From Massilia timonae CCUG 45783 (GTDB taxonomy: Bacteria > Pseudomonadota > Gammaproteobacteria > Burkholderiales > Burkholderiaceae_D): a stretch of DNA of 64,000 bases. The position numbers and the translations under genes are program-made. Where the stretch lies: contig NZ_JH992922.1 in NCBI RefSeq assembly GCF_000315425.1, positions 2,074,846 to 2,138,845 of the forward strand, in the 5' to 3' direction. Positions 9,123 through 19,089 of the stretch are shown here, piece by piece (the first letter of the stretch is position 1; each line of letters opens with the position of its first letter). The notes beneath the pieces are model-generated. The model made no database searches. It saw only the letters and a list, made by a program, of their open reading frames with translations, and was not told the DNA's origin.

Positions 9123-10364
9123 ATGGACCGCCGCCGCTCTGCCTACAGCCGCAGCCTCGTCAAAGCGTCGCAACGCGAAAAGCGTCTTGGCATCCTTGCG
9201 ATGCTGGGCCTTGCCACGGGCGTCGCGGGCGTGCTGGCGCCGCCGCTGGACATCGACTGGACCTGGCTGGACCGCAAGCCGGACGAGGTCATCCATGTCG
9301 GCGCGAGCCCCAGCGCCGCCATCGCGCCGGCCGCCGCCAGTGCGGCGCCGGCCGCGGAGCAGGGCGCCGCGCGGCGCATCTATCCGTTCTCGATCATTCC
9401 CGGCGGCGTGGCGGACGCGGACGAGCTGGCGCGCGTCATCCGCACCGACGCCGTGGTCGCGGCGCACTATGCCGGCTTCGACGTCGCCAACGCGCGTGCG
9501 GTCACCGTCACCAAGCCGCGCGCCGTGTACGTGTCGTACCGTAAGGGCGACCAGGTGTACTGGACAAAGAAGAAACTCATGCTGGCGCCGGGCGAAACCT
9601 TGCTCACCGACGGCAGGAACGAGATGCGGGCGCGCTGCGCCAACCGGATTTCGGACGTGCCGATGTACCCGGTCGAAGCCAATGGCCCGACCGAATCGGA
9701 ACTCGATTCCTTCGTCACCGAGGATGGCGGCGGCCTGATGGCGGTGGCGGCCGGCCTGGAGGGACTCGACGACGGTCCCGGAGCAGGACCGGCTTACTAC
9801 CCCGACGTGTTCCCGGACGGCGCCGGCCTGCTGCGCGGCGCCGCGCCGGTCGCGCAGCCGCGCCTGGCCGACCTCATGGGCAGCCCGCCCGCGCGGTATG
9901 GCTCGGGCATCTCGAGCGGCGGCACGCTGGGCGATGGCAGCGGCGATGGCGCGACGGCGCCGCCAGCCGCTGGCAACCCGACGCCGGGCAACGCCAGCGA
10001 GGGCGATGGCGGCACTGGCGGCGGAGGCAATCCCGGCGACACGGGCGGCAGCCCGCCGGATACGCCGACGCCGTCGACACCGACGCCGGAAACCGGAACC
10101 GGTCCGGGCTCCGATCCCGATCCCGGCCCGGGTCCGAACCCGGAGCTGCCGCTGCCCACGCCTGGCGTGCCAGGCACGCCGGGTGGACCCGATACGCCGG
10201 CCATCCCGGGCACGCCGGGCACCCCGGGCCTGCCCCCGGACGATACCGAGGTCGAGCCGAACGATCCGGTCGACGTGCCAGAGCCCGGCACCCTGTGGCT
10301 GGGCGGCGTGGCCATGGCGGCCATGCTGTGGCTGCGCCGCAAGGGGCCGCGCGCCCGGCGCTGA
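9123..10364 (+). CDS. PEP-CTERM sorting domain protein with Pro/Gly/Thr-rich stalk
   Basis: The 413-residue protein has a hydrophobic N-terminal segment (LGILAMLGLATGVAGVLAPPL, about residues 22-42). A globular region of about 180 residues follows, then a long low-complexity stretch rich in Pro, Gly, Thr and Asp (about 230-385). It ends with a PEP-CTERM signal: VPEPGT, a hydrophobic helix, and a basic tail RRKGPRARR. PEP-CTERM proteins are processed by an exosortase (EpsH type) and exported to the surface, usually in exopolysaccharide makers. No exosortase is in this window. The globular part is not recognised. No good ribosome binding site precedes the ATG. Confidence 0.82.
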   Translation: MDRRRSAYSRSLVKASQREKRLGILAMLGLATGVAGVLAPPLDIDWTWLDRKPDEVIHVGASPSAAIAPAAASAAPAAEQGAARRIYPFSIIPGGVADADELARVIRTDAVVAAHYAGFDVANARAVTVTKPRAVYVSYRKGDQVYWTKKKLMLAPGETLLTDGRNEMRARCANRISDVPMYPVEANGPTESELDSFVTEDGGGLMAVAAGLEGLDDGPGAGPAYYPDVFPDGAGLLRGAAPVAQPRLADLMGSPPARYGSGISSGGTLGDGSGDGATAPPAAGNPTPGNASEGDGGTGGGGNPGDTGGSPPDTPTPSTPTPETGTGPGSDPDPGPGPNPELPLPTPGVPGTPGGPDTPAIPGTPGTPGLPPDDTEVEPNDPVDVPEPGTLWLGGVAMAAMLWLRRKGPRARR

Positions 10365-10399
10365 GCCGCCGTCCCGGTTTTTCAGTATGTCGGACAGCA

Positions 10400-10433
10400 A
10401 AAAGCCCGCGAGGCGTGAACCTCGCGGGCTTTT
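10400..10433. terminator. Bidirectional rho-independent terminator
   Basis: Perfect 14-base arms AAAAGCCCGCGAGG and CCTCGCGGGCTTTT enclose a six-base loop. The hairpin lies between the convergent PEP-CTERM and groEL genes and has U-runs in both directions. Confidence 0.9.
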
Positions 10434-10489
10434 CGTCGTGGAGGACTGGCGCGCCGGCGTTGCCGCGGCGCGCCAGGCGACCGGCTGGA

Positions 10490-12139
<1,650 letters not shown>

Positions 12140-12182
12140 TTATTTCTCCGAATGTATCGTGAATGGGGTCAGGGAATGAGAC

Positions 12183-12473
12183 TTACTGGGCCACGACGGC
12201 CATGATGTCTTCTTCGCGCATCACCAGCAGTTCTTCGCCATTGACCTTGACGGCCTGGCCGGAGTACTTACCGAACAGCACGCGGTCGCCGACTTTCACT
12301 TCCAGCGGACGAACCTGGCCGTTGTCTTGCACTTTGCCGTTACCGACGGCGAGGACTTCGCCTTGGTCTGGCTTCTCTGCCGCGGCATCAGGAATGATCA
12401 GGCCGGACGCAGTCTTGGTTTCCTGGTCGAGGCGCTTCACGATAACGCGATCGTGCAGAGGACGAAGGTTCAT
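12183..12473 (-). CDS. groES: Co-chaperonin GroES (Hsp10)
   Basis: The 96-residue co-chaperonin starts [14 protein letters not shown] and includes the mobile-loop region [18 protein letters not shown]. It caps the GroEL ring. An in-frame upstream start at 12557 would add 28 residues unlike any GroES and would lie inside the leader next to CIRCE, so the ATG at 12473 is used. A Shine-Dalgarno AAGGAG precedes it. Confidence 0.98.
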   Translation of the reverse strand: MNLRPLHDRVIVKRLDQETKTASGLIIPDAAAEKPDQGEVLAVGNGKVQDNGQVRPLEVKVGDRVLFGKYSGQAVKVNGEELLVMREEDIMAVVAQ

Positions 12474-12564
12474 GCAAAACTCCTTAATATTCAGTGGTTT
12501 AACTTGCGTTTTTTGACACCGTCGCAGTCTTGTGGCAAGCACCGCGTCGGTCTGCAAAGAGTTG

Positions 12565-12591
12565 TTAGCACTCTCTACTAACGAGTGCTAA
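12565..12591. promoter_or_regulatory. CIRCE element (HrcA operator) of groESL
   Basis: A perfect TTAGCACTC, nine-base spacer, GAGTGCTAA inverted repeat matches the CIRCE consensus exactly. It overlaps the start region of the groES transcript, so HrcA binding should repress groESL until heat shock. The hrcA gene is not in the window. Confidence 0.97.
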
Positions 12592-12619
12592 TTATAGGGA
12601 CGATAATTTGCCATTTCAA
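12591..12619 (-). promoter_or_regulatory. Sigma-70 promoter of groES-groEL
   Basis: On the minus strand TTGAAA (12614-12619) is followed after 17 bases by TATAAT (12591-12596). The -10 box abuts the CIRCE element. The rest of the 387-base gap between groES and the next gene (12620-12825) shows no gene or clear structure beyond a weak AAGCC/GGCTT hairpin near 12660. Confidence 0.9.
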
Positions 12620-12825
12620 GCAGCAAGATTGCTAAATACTTTCGTGCGCTTGAGCTGGCACAAGCCTTCAGGGCTTCAAGCAATGTGTTTTTGGCATCTC
12701 TCGCCACCCGGTGCGAACCTGGCAAGAGGCGGGCAGCGTACACCGCCTGGCGCTTTCCTGCCGCACGCCAGGCAGCCGGGACGGCCGGCGGCGGGCGCGG
12801 CATGCCGCACCGCAGCGCGATTCGG

Positions 12826-12855
12826 TTGACGGAAAATCCCTCTCGATCCTATAGT
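12826..12855 (+). promoter_or_regulatory. Sigma-70 promoter of the zapB-like/zapA operon
   Basis: TTGACG (12826-12831) is followed after 18 bases by TATAGT (12850-12855). The ATG at 12861 starts only five bases after the -10 box, so transcription probably begins at or next to the start codon. Confidence 0.6.
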
Positions 12856-12860
12856 GTCGA

Positions 12861-13160
12861 ATGATTTCCGAATTCCAAGACCTCTCAGACAAAATCGACC
12901 GGCTCGCCCAGCTGACCCAGTCGTTGCGCGCCGAGAACTATTTGCTGCGTCAGGCCAATACCCTGCTCAGCGCCGAGAACCTGGCATTCAAGGAGCGCCT
13001 GTTCGAGGCCCAGCGCCGGGTCGAGGCGCTGCTCGACGAGTTGCCCAAGCCGCCGGGCGAAGCGCAAGCCGAAGGCGAGGGTGGGCAACCCGAGCCCGGG
13101 CCGGATGAACCGCGGCCGCTCCATCTCGCGCATGCCGCCCGCCAGCAGGAGCAACGATGA
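12861..13160 (+). CDS. ZapB-like coiled-coil cell-division protein
   Basis: The 99-residue protein is a short coiled coil (about residues 1-65, heptad-like Leu/Ile pattern: LSDKIDRLAQLTQSLRAENY) followed by a Pro/Glu/Gly-rich tail. Similar small coiled-coil proteins (ZapB-like, TIGR02449 type) sit immediately upstream of zapA in many beta- and gammaproteobacteria and are thought to act at the division ring. Its stop overlaps the zapA ATG by four bases, so the two are translationally coupled. The assignment rests on coiled-coil character and position, not on a catalytic motif. Confidence 0.75.
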   Translation: MISEFQDLSDKIDRLAQLTQSLRAENYLLRQANTLLSAENLAFKERLFEAQRRVEALLDELPKPPGEAQAEGEGGQPEPGPDEPRPLHLAHAARQQEQR

Positions 13161-13468
13161 TCCATCTCGACGTCACCATCATGGGCCAGCCCTACCGCCT
13201 GGCCTGCCGCGACGGCGAAGAGCGCACCCTGCGCGAAGCGGTGGCCTACCTCGACGGCAAGATGTGCCAGCTGCGCGATTCGGGCAAGGTGAAGGGCACC
13301 GACCGCATCGCCGTGATGGCCGCGCTGAGCGTCGCCGCGGAATTCCTGTCGGTCAAGTCGCCGCAGGGACCGCTGTCGGACATGTCGATTCTCGAAGTCA
13401 AGCAAAAACTGGAAGCGATGCACACCGTGCTCGACAAGGCGCTGACGCCCCAGGAAAATCTTTTCTGA
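13157..13468 (+). CDS. zapA: Cell division protein ZapA
   Basis: The 103-residue protein matches ZapA. An N-terminal strand segment (IHLDVTIMGQPYRLACRDGEE) leads to the REAVAYLDGKM helix and a C-terminal coiled coil with the conserved DRIAVMAALSVAAEFL stretch. ZapA cross-links FtsZ filaments at the septum. It overlaps the zapB-like gene, and 6S RNA follows directly, which is the usual zapA-ssrS order. Confidence 0.95.
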   Translation: MIHLDVTIMGQPYRLACRDGEERTLREAVAYLDGKMCQLRDSGKVKGTDRIAVMAALSVAAEFLSVKSPQGPLSDMSILEVKQKLEAMHTVLDKALTPQENLF

Positions 13469-13481
13469 AAACCGAATCCAT

Positions 13482-13509
13482 TTGACATGACGGATCAAAA
13501 GAGTAAACT
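13482..13509 (+). promoter_or_regulatory. Sigma-70 promoter of 6S RNA
   Basis: TTGACA (13482-13487) is followed after 16 bases by TAAACT (13504-13509), which predicts a start near 13517, just after zapA. Confidence 0.65.
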
Positions 13510-13516
13510 GCGCTCT

Positions 13517-13699
13517 ACCCTGCGGTGTTCGAGATTTGCCATATATTCCTTGAACCATTCTTACGCATAGGTCGTGGAACAAGTTCGATGGGAGTGAGCG
13601 TCACTCGTTTGACGAACCCGAAATTGATCTGACCGTGACCGCCTTGAACCGTTTTGGTTCAGGATGCCGGCAATAACGGCACTGGCGGGGGCTAGGATA
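13517..13699 (+). ncRNA. ssrS: 6S RNA (SsrS)
   Basis: The region directly downstream of zapA has the hallmarks of 6S RNA. The 5' end CTGCGGTGTTCG can pair with the 3' end CGGCACTGGCGGGG to close the long rod. The 3' half contains the hairpin CCTTGAACCGTTTTGGTTCAGG, similar to the equivalent E. coli hairpin. Length is about 180 bases. 6S RNA mimics an open promoter and sequesters sigma-70 RNA polymerase in stationary phase. The exact ends are estimated from the promoter and pairing. Confidence 0.85.
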
Positions 13700-13704
13700 C
13701 ACAA

Positions 13705-13738
13705 GCGGTTGCGCACTTTGTACGCAGCCGCTTTTTTT
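13705..13738 (+). terminator. Rho-independent terminator after 6S RNA
   Basis: Arms GCGGTTGCG (13705-13713) and CGCAGCCGC (13723-13731, one wobble pair) are followed by seven T residues. Confidence 0.85.
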
Positions 13739-13785
13739 GTGCGCGCGTCAAACCTGTCGGCGCGCCTTGCAGGGAGATCGGCGCA

Positions 13786-14256
13786 ATGCGCTATTGGTTG
13801 ATGAAATCCGAACCGGACGAAGTCAGTTTCGACGACGTCCTGTCCGCACCCGGCCAGACCGTGGCCTGGTTCGGCGTGCGCAACTACCAGGCGCGAAACT
13901 TCATGCGCGACGCGATGGCCGTCGGCGACGGCGTCCTGTTCTACCACTCCAGCTGCGCCGTGCCCGGCGTGGCCGGGCTGGCCGAGATCGCGAGCGGTCC
14001 CTATCCCGACGCCACCCAGTTCGACCCCGCCAGCCATTACCACGACCCGAAAGCCACCCCGGAAACGCCGCGCTGGATCTCGATCGACGTGCGCGCGCGG
14101 GAGGCGGGGCGCTATCTGCCGCTGGCCGAGATGCGCACCGTTCCCGCGCTGGAAAGCATGGTGCTGCTGCAAAAGGGCAGCCGGCTGTCGATCTCGCCGG
14201 TCACCAGATCCGAATGGGATGCGGTCGTCCAACTCGTGCGCGCCAGGGAGGCCTGA
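13786..14256 (+). CDS. EVE domain protein
   Basis: The 156-residue protein is a single EVE domain (PUA-like fold, thymocyte nuclear protein 1 family). Visible features are the start RYWLMKSEPDE, then VAWFGVRNYQARNFMRDAM and VLFYHSSCAVPGVAGLAEI, which line the base-binding pocket in relatives. EVE domains are thought to bind modified bases in nucleic acids, but the ligand here is unknown. It follows 6S RNA and abuts the TauE permease gene with no gap, so the two are probably co-transcribed. Confidence 0.9.
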   Translation: MRYWLMKSEPDEVSFDDVLSAPGQTVAWFGVRNYQARNFMRDAMAVGDGVLFYHSSCAVPGVAGLAEIASGPYPDATQFDPASHYHDPKATPETPRWISIDVRAREAGRYLPLAEMRTVPALESMVLLQKGSRLSISPVTRSEWDAVVQLVRAREA

Positions 14257-15060
14257 ATGGATCCCTGGCTGATCCTGGCCCTGCTGGCGATGGGCACCTT
14301 CGGCGGCTTCGCGGCCGGCCTGCTCGGCATCGGCGGCGGCATGGTGCTGGTGCCCTTCATCACCATGATCTTCACCGCGCGCGGCATCGCCGACGAACTC
14401 GTGGTCCACATGGCGATCGCCACCGCGCTCGGCGTCATCCTGTTTACCTCGATGTCCTCGGTGCGCGCCCACCACAAGCATGGCGCCGTGCTGTGGCCCG
14501 TGGTGCGCCTGCTGGCCCCGGGCATCCTGATCGGTTCCTGGATCGGTCCCTGGATCGGCAAGCAGATGAATACCTCGGTGCTGGCCTTCTTCTTCGGCTG
14601 CTTCGTCGCCTTCTCGGCCACCCAGATGCTGATCGGGAAGAAGCCGACGGCGGCGCGCGAATTGCCGGGCCGGGCAGGCATGTTCGCCACAGGTGGCCTG
14701 ATCGGGATCCTGTCGGGACTGGTGGGCGCCGGCGGTGGCTTCGTCTCGGTGCCGTTCATGACGCGCTGTAACGTGCGCATCCATAACGCGGTCGCCACCA
14801 GCGCGGCGCTGGGCTTTCCGATCGCGCTCTCGGGGACGCTGTCGAATGTGTATTATGGCTGGGGCGAACCGGGCCTGCCGGCATGGTCGCTGGGCTTTGT
14901 CTACCTGCCGGCGCTGGCCATCATCGTGCTGGCCAGCGTGGCCATGGCGCCGCTTGGCGCCCGCGCCGCGCACAAGATGCCGGTGCGCCAGCTGCAGCGC
15001 ATCTTCGCCGTGATCCTGTATGCGCTGGCGGCCTATATGTTCTGGAAGGCGTTCAATTAA
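14257..15060 (+). CDS. TauE/SafE family permease (probable sulfite/organosulfonate exporter)
   Basis: The 267-residue polytopic membrane protein (about eight helices) has the internal duplication of the family. GLLGIGGGMVLVPFI near residue 22 is mirrored by GLVGAGGGFVSVPFM near residue 155. Relatives export sulfite, sulfoacetate or other organosulfur anions, but the substrate here is not shown. Its ATG directly follows the EVE stop codon. Its last bases overlap the convergent molybdenum hydroxylase gene by four bases. Confidence 0.88.
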   Translation: MDPWLILALLAMGTFGGFAAGLLGIGGGMVLVPFITMIFTARGIADELVVHMAIATALGVILFTSMSSVRAHHKHGAVLWPVVRLLAPGILIGSWIGPWIGKQMNTSVLAFFFGCFVAFSATQMLIGKKPTAARELPGRAGMFATGGLIGILSGLVGAGGGFVSVPFMTRCNVRIHNAVATSAALGFPIALSGTLSNVYYGWGEPGLPAWSLGFVYLPALAIIVLASVAMAPLGARAAHKMPVRQLQRIFAVILYALAAYMFWKAFN

Positions 15061-17240
15061 GCCTTCCTGACGCGCGCGCGGTCGAGCGGCAGGTCGCGCA
15101 TGCGCAGGGCGCAGGCGTCGAACACCGCGTTCGCGATCGCCGCCGCGGCCGGGCCTTGCGCCGCCTCGCCGGTGCCCAGGAAGGGCTGGCCGGGGCGGTC
15201 GATCAGGTGCACGTCAATTTTCTCCGGTGTTTGGGCGAAGCGCAGGATCGGATACGAGGCCCAGTCCACGGTGAGCACGCGCGCGGCGTCGAAGCGCACC
15301 TGTTCCAGCAGCGTCCAGCTGGCCGACTGCACGATGCCGCCCTCGATCTGGTTGCGCACGCCGTCCGGGTTGACGATCTCGCCGCAATCGACGGCGCTCG
15401 ACACGCGCGTCACGCGCACCAGCCCCGTTTCGCGCGCCACTTCCACCTCGACCGCCAGCGCGCAATACGACGCCAGGTTCTTGTAGCGCGCAAAAGCAAA
15501 ACCGCGGCCACGCCGCGCGGTCTTCTTGTAGCCATCCCAGCCGAACTTCGCCGCCGCCAGCTCGACCACGTCGATGGCGCGCGGATCTTCCAGGTGGCGC
15601 AGGCGGAACGCGACCGGGTCGACTTTCGCCGCGCGCGCCAGCTCGTCCATGAAGCTCTCGATCGCGAACACATTGCAATAGGCGCCCAGGCCGCGCATGG
15701 CCGAGGTGCGCAGGACCGCCTTCGGCTGGAAGTGATGGGTCACGCGCGCGTTCGGCAGCCGGTAATAGGGGATCGCGTTGCGGTCGCCGCTGCCTTCCGG
15801 CTGCGGGCTGGGTTTCGGGGTGGGCGGCGCGAATGGTTTCGCCAGATGCGTGGCCGGCAGCAGGTTGCCGGCCTTGCCGGGACGGGTGTTGTGCGGGGGC
15901 GTGAAGACGTCGTACTGCCAGTCGGCGATGCGGCCGTCGGGACCGAGCGTGGCCGCCACCTCGGCCACCATCGCCGCGCCGAACGGTTCCCATGCATGCT
16001 CGTCCTCGCGCATCCACTGCACCCGCACCGGCCGGCCCGGGAAGGCGCGCGCCAGCAGGGCGGCGTCGGCCGCCACGTCGTCGGCGCCGTTGTGGCCATA
16101 GCAGCCCGCGCCCTCGACGTGGATGCAGCGGATCGCGTCTTCCTTTACCGCCAGCAGCTCGGCCAGCGCGCCGCGCAGCGGGAACACGCCCTGCGAGTGG
16201 GTCCAGACCGTGTAGCGGTTCTCCACCAGCTGCGCCACCGCGCACGAAGGCCCGATGGAGGCGTGCAGCTGGAAGGGACGGGTATAGGTGGCCTTCAGGT
16301 GCACGCCTTCTTGCACCCGCGCGCCGCGTTCGAGGATGGTGGTCGGTTCGGCCGGCTGCGCCATCACCAGGGCCTTGACGTCCGGGTGGACCGGCAGCGC
16401 GGCCGGCGTCTCCCAGCGTGCGCCGCGCGCGAGCAGCGCGGCGGCCTTCACGGCGCGGTATTCGCCGTCCGCGATCACGGCCAGGAAGCGGCCGTCGCGC
16501 ACGACTTTCAACACACCGGGCAGGCGCATGACGGCGGCCGTATCCACCGCGATCAAGGTCGCCGCCTGCGCGGGAGGGCGCACCACGCGCGCATGCACCA
16601 TGTTCGGCAGGCGCAGGTCCTGCACGTAGGCGCGTCCGCCCGTGACCTTGGCCGGGATGTCGATCCTCGGCAGCGACTTGCCGATCGCCGTCGCCAAGCC
16701 GGGCGCTGGCGGCGCCGGCTGCGGCGTAGCGCGCAGGCGCAGTTCCTGGCCGGTGACCAGCTGGCCGAAGCTGGCGCGGCGGCCGTCGGGGGCGATGAAG
16801 GCGCCATCCTTCAATGCCAGGCCGGCCGCTGGCGCTGCCAGGCGCGCCGCCGCCAGTTCGCCCAGGCGCATCCGCACCTGGCCCGCCGCATGGCGCAGCG
16901 CGGCGCCGCTGTCCTTCATCGAGTTGCTGCCGGCGGTCATGCCTTCGTCCGGCGTGCGCGCGGTGTCGGCGGTGACGAGGGTCAGGCGCTCAGGCGCGAT
17001 GCGCAACTCGTCGGCCACCACTTGCAGCAGCGCGGTCTTGATGCCTTGCCCCAGCTCGGCCTTGCCGGTGAAGACCGTGATGCGTTCATCGGCGTCGATG
17101 CGGATCCAGGCGTCGAGCCAGGGCGTTTTTTCCAGGCTCTTCGGCAGTGCATCCTGCGCCGACCACGCCGGCATCGCGAACGACAGCGTCAACCCGCCGC
17201 CCGCGGCCAGGAAGCGGCGCCGACCCTGGTCGAGGCTCAT
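15057..17240 (-). CDS. Molybdopterin-binding aldehyde/isoquinoline oxidoreductase, large subunit
   Basis: The 727-residue protein is the molybdenum cofactor subunit of a xanthine-oxidase-family hydroxylase of the IorB type. A twin-arginine signal (GRRRFLAAGGGLTLSF, residues 6-21) predicts folded export to the periplasm, as in isoquinoline 1-oxidoreductases and membrane-bound aldehyde dehydrogenases. Family features include GFAFARYKN, SAVDCGEIVNPDGVRNQIEG, and the C-terminal GTGEAAQGPAAAAIANA with the likely catalytic Glu. The ATG at 17240 is chosen because it gives the Tat signal and overlaps the small-subunit stop by four bases. A longer frame reaching 17585 would run through the small-subunit gene. 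The substrate cannot be told from sequence. Confidence 0.9.
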   Translation of the reverse strand: MSLDQGRRRFLAAGGGLTLSFAMPAWSAQDALPKSLEKTPWLDAWIRIDADERITVFTGKAELGQGIKTALLQVVADELRIAPERLTLVTADTARTPDEGMTAGSNSMKDSGAALRHAAGQVRMRLGELAAARLAAPAAGLALKDGAFIAPDGRRASFGQLVTGQELRLRATPQPAPPAPGLATAIGKSLPRIDIPAKVTGGRAYVQDLRLPNMVHARVVRPPAQAATLIAVDTAAVMRLPGVLKVVRDGRFLAVIADGEYRAVKAAALLARGARWETPAALPVHPDVKALVMAQPAEPTTILERGARVQEGVHLKATYTRPFQLHASIGPSCAVAQLVENRYTVWTHSQGVFPLRGALAELLAVKEDAIRCIHVEGAGCYGHNGADDVAADAALLARAFPGRPVRVQWMREDEHAWEPFGAAMVAEVAATLGPDGRIADWQYDVFTPPHNTRPGKAGNLLPATHLAKPFAPPTPKPSPQPEGSGDRNAIPYYRLPNARVTHHFQPKAVLRTSAMRGLGAYCNVFAIESFMDELARAAKVDPVAFRLRHLEDPRAIDVVELAAAKFGWDGYKKTARRGRGFAFARYKNLASYCALAVEVEVARETGLVRVTRVSSAVDCGEIVNPDGVRNQIEGGIVQSASWTLLEQVRFDAARVLTVDWASYPILRFAQTPEKIDVHLIDRPGQPFLGTGEAAQGPAAAAIANAVFDACALRMRDLPLDRARVRKA

Positions 17241-17716
17241 CGCTTGCCTCCGGCCGCAAGCCGGTCCGCCGCGCGCCGCACCGCGCGCAGGATGCGCATA
17301 TGGGTGCCGCAGCGGCACAGGTTGGGCGACATGTGGGCGCGGATCCGGGCGTCGCTCGGATTCGGTTCGCGCTCGAGCAGCGCGGTGGCCTGCATGATCA
17401 TGCCCGCGATGCAGTAGCCGCATTGCGCCGCCTGCTCGTCGATGAAGGCCTGCTGCAGCACGCCGGGCGTGTCGCTGTTGCCCAGGCCCTCGACGGTGCG
17501 CACGGCGCGCGCGCCGACGCTCGACACGGGCACCAGGCAGGACATCACGGGCTTGCCGTCCATGATCACGGTGCAGGAGCCGCACTGGCCCAGGCCGCAG
17601 CCGAACTTGGCGCCATTCAGCCCCAGGTCGTTGCGCAGCACGTACAGCAGCGGGGTGTCGGGTTCAAGGTCGACGGCGTGGCTCTTGCCGTTCACCTGCA
17701 GGCGGTAGGTCGTCAT
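17237..17716 (-). CDS. (2Fe-2S) ferredoxin subunit of the molybdenum hydroxylase
   Basis: The 159-residue protein is the iron-sulfur subunit (IorA type). The plant-type cluster ligands are in GCGLGQCGSC plus a downstream Cys (VMSCLVP). The second, C-terminal cluster ligands are in QCGYCIAGM and LCRCGTHMRI. It passes electrons from the molybdenum site to the tri-heme cytochrome encoded just upstream. It overlaps both neighbours by four bases, which indicates tight translational coupling. Confidence 0.95.
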   Translation of the reverse strand: MTTYRLQVNGKSHAVDLEPDTPLLYVLRNDLGLNGAKFGCGLGQCGSCTVIMDGKPVMSCLVPVSSVGARAVRTVEGLGNSDTPGVLQQAFIDEQAAQCGYCIAGMIMQATALLEREPNPSDARIRAHMSPNLCRCGTHMRILRAVRRAADRLAAGGKR

Positions 17717-19011
17717 GGTGCTCTCGCTTTGCTCACTTGCTCGTCCAGTTCCGGCCAGGCCGGCTGGCCGGCGCCGTACTTGCGCAGGTAGGCGGCCAGC
17801 GCGCCGGCCTGCTCGTCAGTCAGGATCGCCTTGAAGCCGGGCATCCAGCGTCCCGCTTCGCCATCCGGCGGCAGGATGCCGCTGTCGACGATATGGATCA
17901 GGCTGCGCGGGTCGGGGTCGTACAGGGCGATCGCCTTCTGCAGGGGCAGTGCGGCGCCCGAGCTCGGGGCGCGGCCGACGTCATGGCAGCGCGCGCAGGA
18001 ATTGGCGTAGAGCTCGTAGCCGAGGCGCATGCGCGGCAGTTCGGGATCGTCGGCGGCGGGCTGGGGCAGCGGGCCGTCCTGCTGCGCCGGCGTCGTGCGC
18101 GCCGGCGCCTGCGACAGGTGGCCGTGGGTCCAGGCGGCCAGCGCGGCGACGTCGCCCGCATCGGCCTGGGCCAGGTGCATCACCACGTCCTGCATCGGGC
18201 CGCCGGCCACTGCGTGGTCCTCGGCCATGCCGGTGCGCAGGTAGGCCTGCAGCGCTTCGCGCGTCCATGGCAGCGGCGACGGCGAGTGACGGTTCAGGGC
18301 GGGCGCATACCAGTCCTCGGCTTCGCCGCCATCGAGCTGGCGCTTCAGATCCGGACCGCCCAGCTTCGTGCGCGGCGTATGGCAGGCGGCGCAGTGGGCG
18401 ACGGCGTCGGCCAGGTAGGCGCCGCGGTTCCATTCGGCGGATTGTCGCGGGTCGGGCCGCCACGGCGCATCATCGAGGTACAGCACGTTCCAGAAACCGA
18501 CCAGCGGCCGGAAACCGAAGGGGAAGGTCATGGCGTTGTCGCGCGCCGGCGCGGCGATCGCGGGCCGCGTCATGAAGTAGGCGTACAGGTCGTCGATGTC
18601 GTCCTGCGTCATGCGCACGTAGTGGTTATAGGGGAAGGCCGGATACAGCAGGTGGCCGTCGCGCGAGACGCCCTCGCGCATCGATCGGGTAAAGGCTTCA
18701 GGGCTCCAGGCGCCGATGCCGGTGTCGCGGTCCGGCGTGATATTGGTGCTGTGGACGGTGCCGAACGGCGTCTCCATCGGCTTGCCGCCGGCGAAGGGGC
18801 GGGACAGGTCGGCGGTGTGACAGGAGGCGCACATGCCGAGGTTTGCGAGGTTGGCGCCGCGCTCGATGCGGGCCTGGTCGAAGGAAGGTGGCGTGGCTTG
18901 CGGCGCCAGCGCGGGGCGCCACATGATGGAGAAGGCGATGCCTGTCAATACGACGATGGCCGCGAGGAGCAGCCACCATCCGATATGCCGCCTGCGCCTG
19001 GGTCGATTCAT
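17713..19011 (-). CDS. Membrane-anchored tri-heme cytochrome c (electron acceptor subunit)
   Basis: The 432-residue protein has an N-terminal membrane anchor (WWLLLAAIVVLTGIAFSI) and three heme-attachment motifs: CASCH near residue 61, CAACH near 205, and CARCH near 347. This three-domain cytochrome is typical of membrane-bound alcohol/aldehyde dehydrogenases and IorAB-type hydroxylases, where it hands electrons to ubiquinone or a terminal oxidase. It is the first gene of the three-gene minus-strand operon and overlaps the ferredoxin subunit by four bases. Confidence 0.93.
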   Translation of the reverse strand: MNRPRRRRHIGWWLLLAAIVVLTGIAFSIMWRPALAPQATPPSFDQARIERGANLANLGMCASCHTADLSRPFAGGKPMETPFGTVHSTNITPDRDTGIGAWSPEAFTRSMREGVSRDGHLLYPAFPYNHYVRMTQDDIDDLYAYFMTRPAIAAPARDNAMTFPFGFRPLVGFWNVLYLDDAPWRPDPRQSAEWNRGAYLADAVAHCAACHTPRTKLGGPDLKRQLDGGEAEDWYAPALNRHSPSPLPWTREALQAYLRTGMAEDHAVAGGPMQDVVMHLAQADAGDVAALAAWTHGHLSQAPARTTPAQQDGPLPQPAADDPELPRMRLGYELYANSCARCHDVGRAPSSGAALPLQKAIALYDPDPRSLIHIVDSGILPPDGEAGRWMPGFKAILTDEQAGALAAYLRKYGAGQPAWPELDEQVSKARAP

Positions 19012-19051
19012 GAAGGCTCCGATCCGTGGAGCCTCATTGTCGAGCAGTAAA

Positions 19052-19076
19052 GAGCGAGCGCTCTGTGCGCTCGCTC
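19052..19076 (-). terminator. Rho-independent terminator downstream of lgt
   Basis: Perfect arms GAGCGAGCGC and GCGCTCGCTC enclose a five-base loop. On the minus strand the hairpin is followed by TTTACTG. It separates the LysR-lgt unit from the cytochrome operon. Confidence 0.7.
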
Positions 19077-19089
19077 ACTCAGAGGCGGA

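Noticed and set aside
13561..14973. Minus-strand open frame across 6S RNA, the EVE gene and the TauE gene
   Set aside because: It crosses a structural RNA and two recognised genes and has no similarity to proteins. It is a frame shadow.
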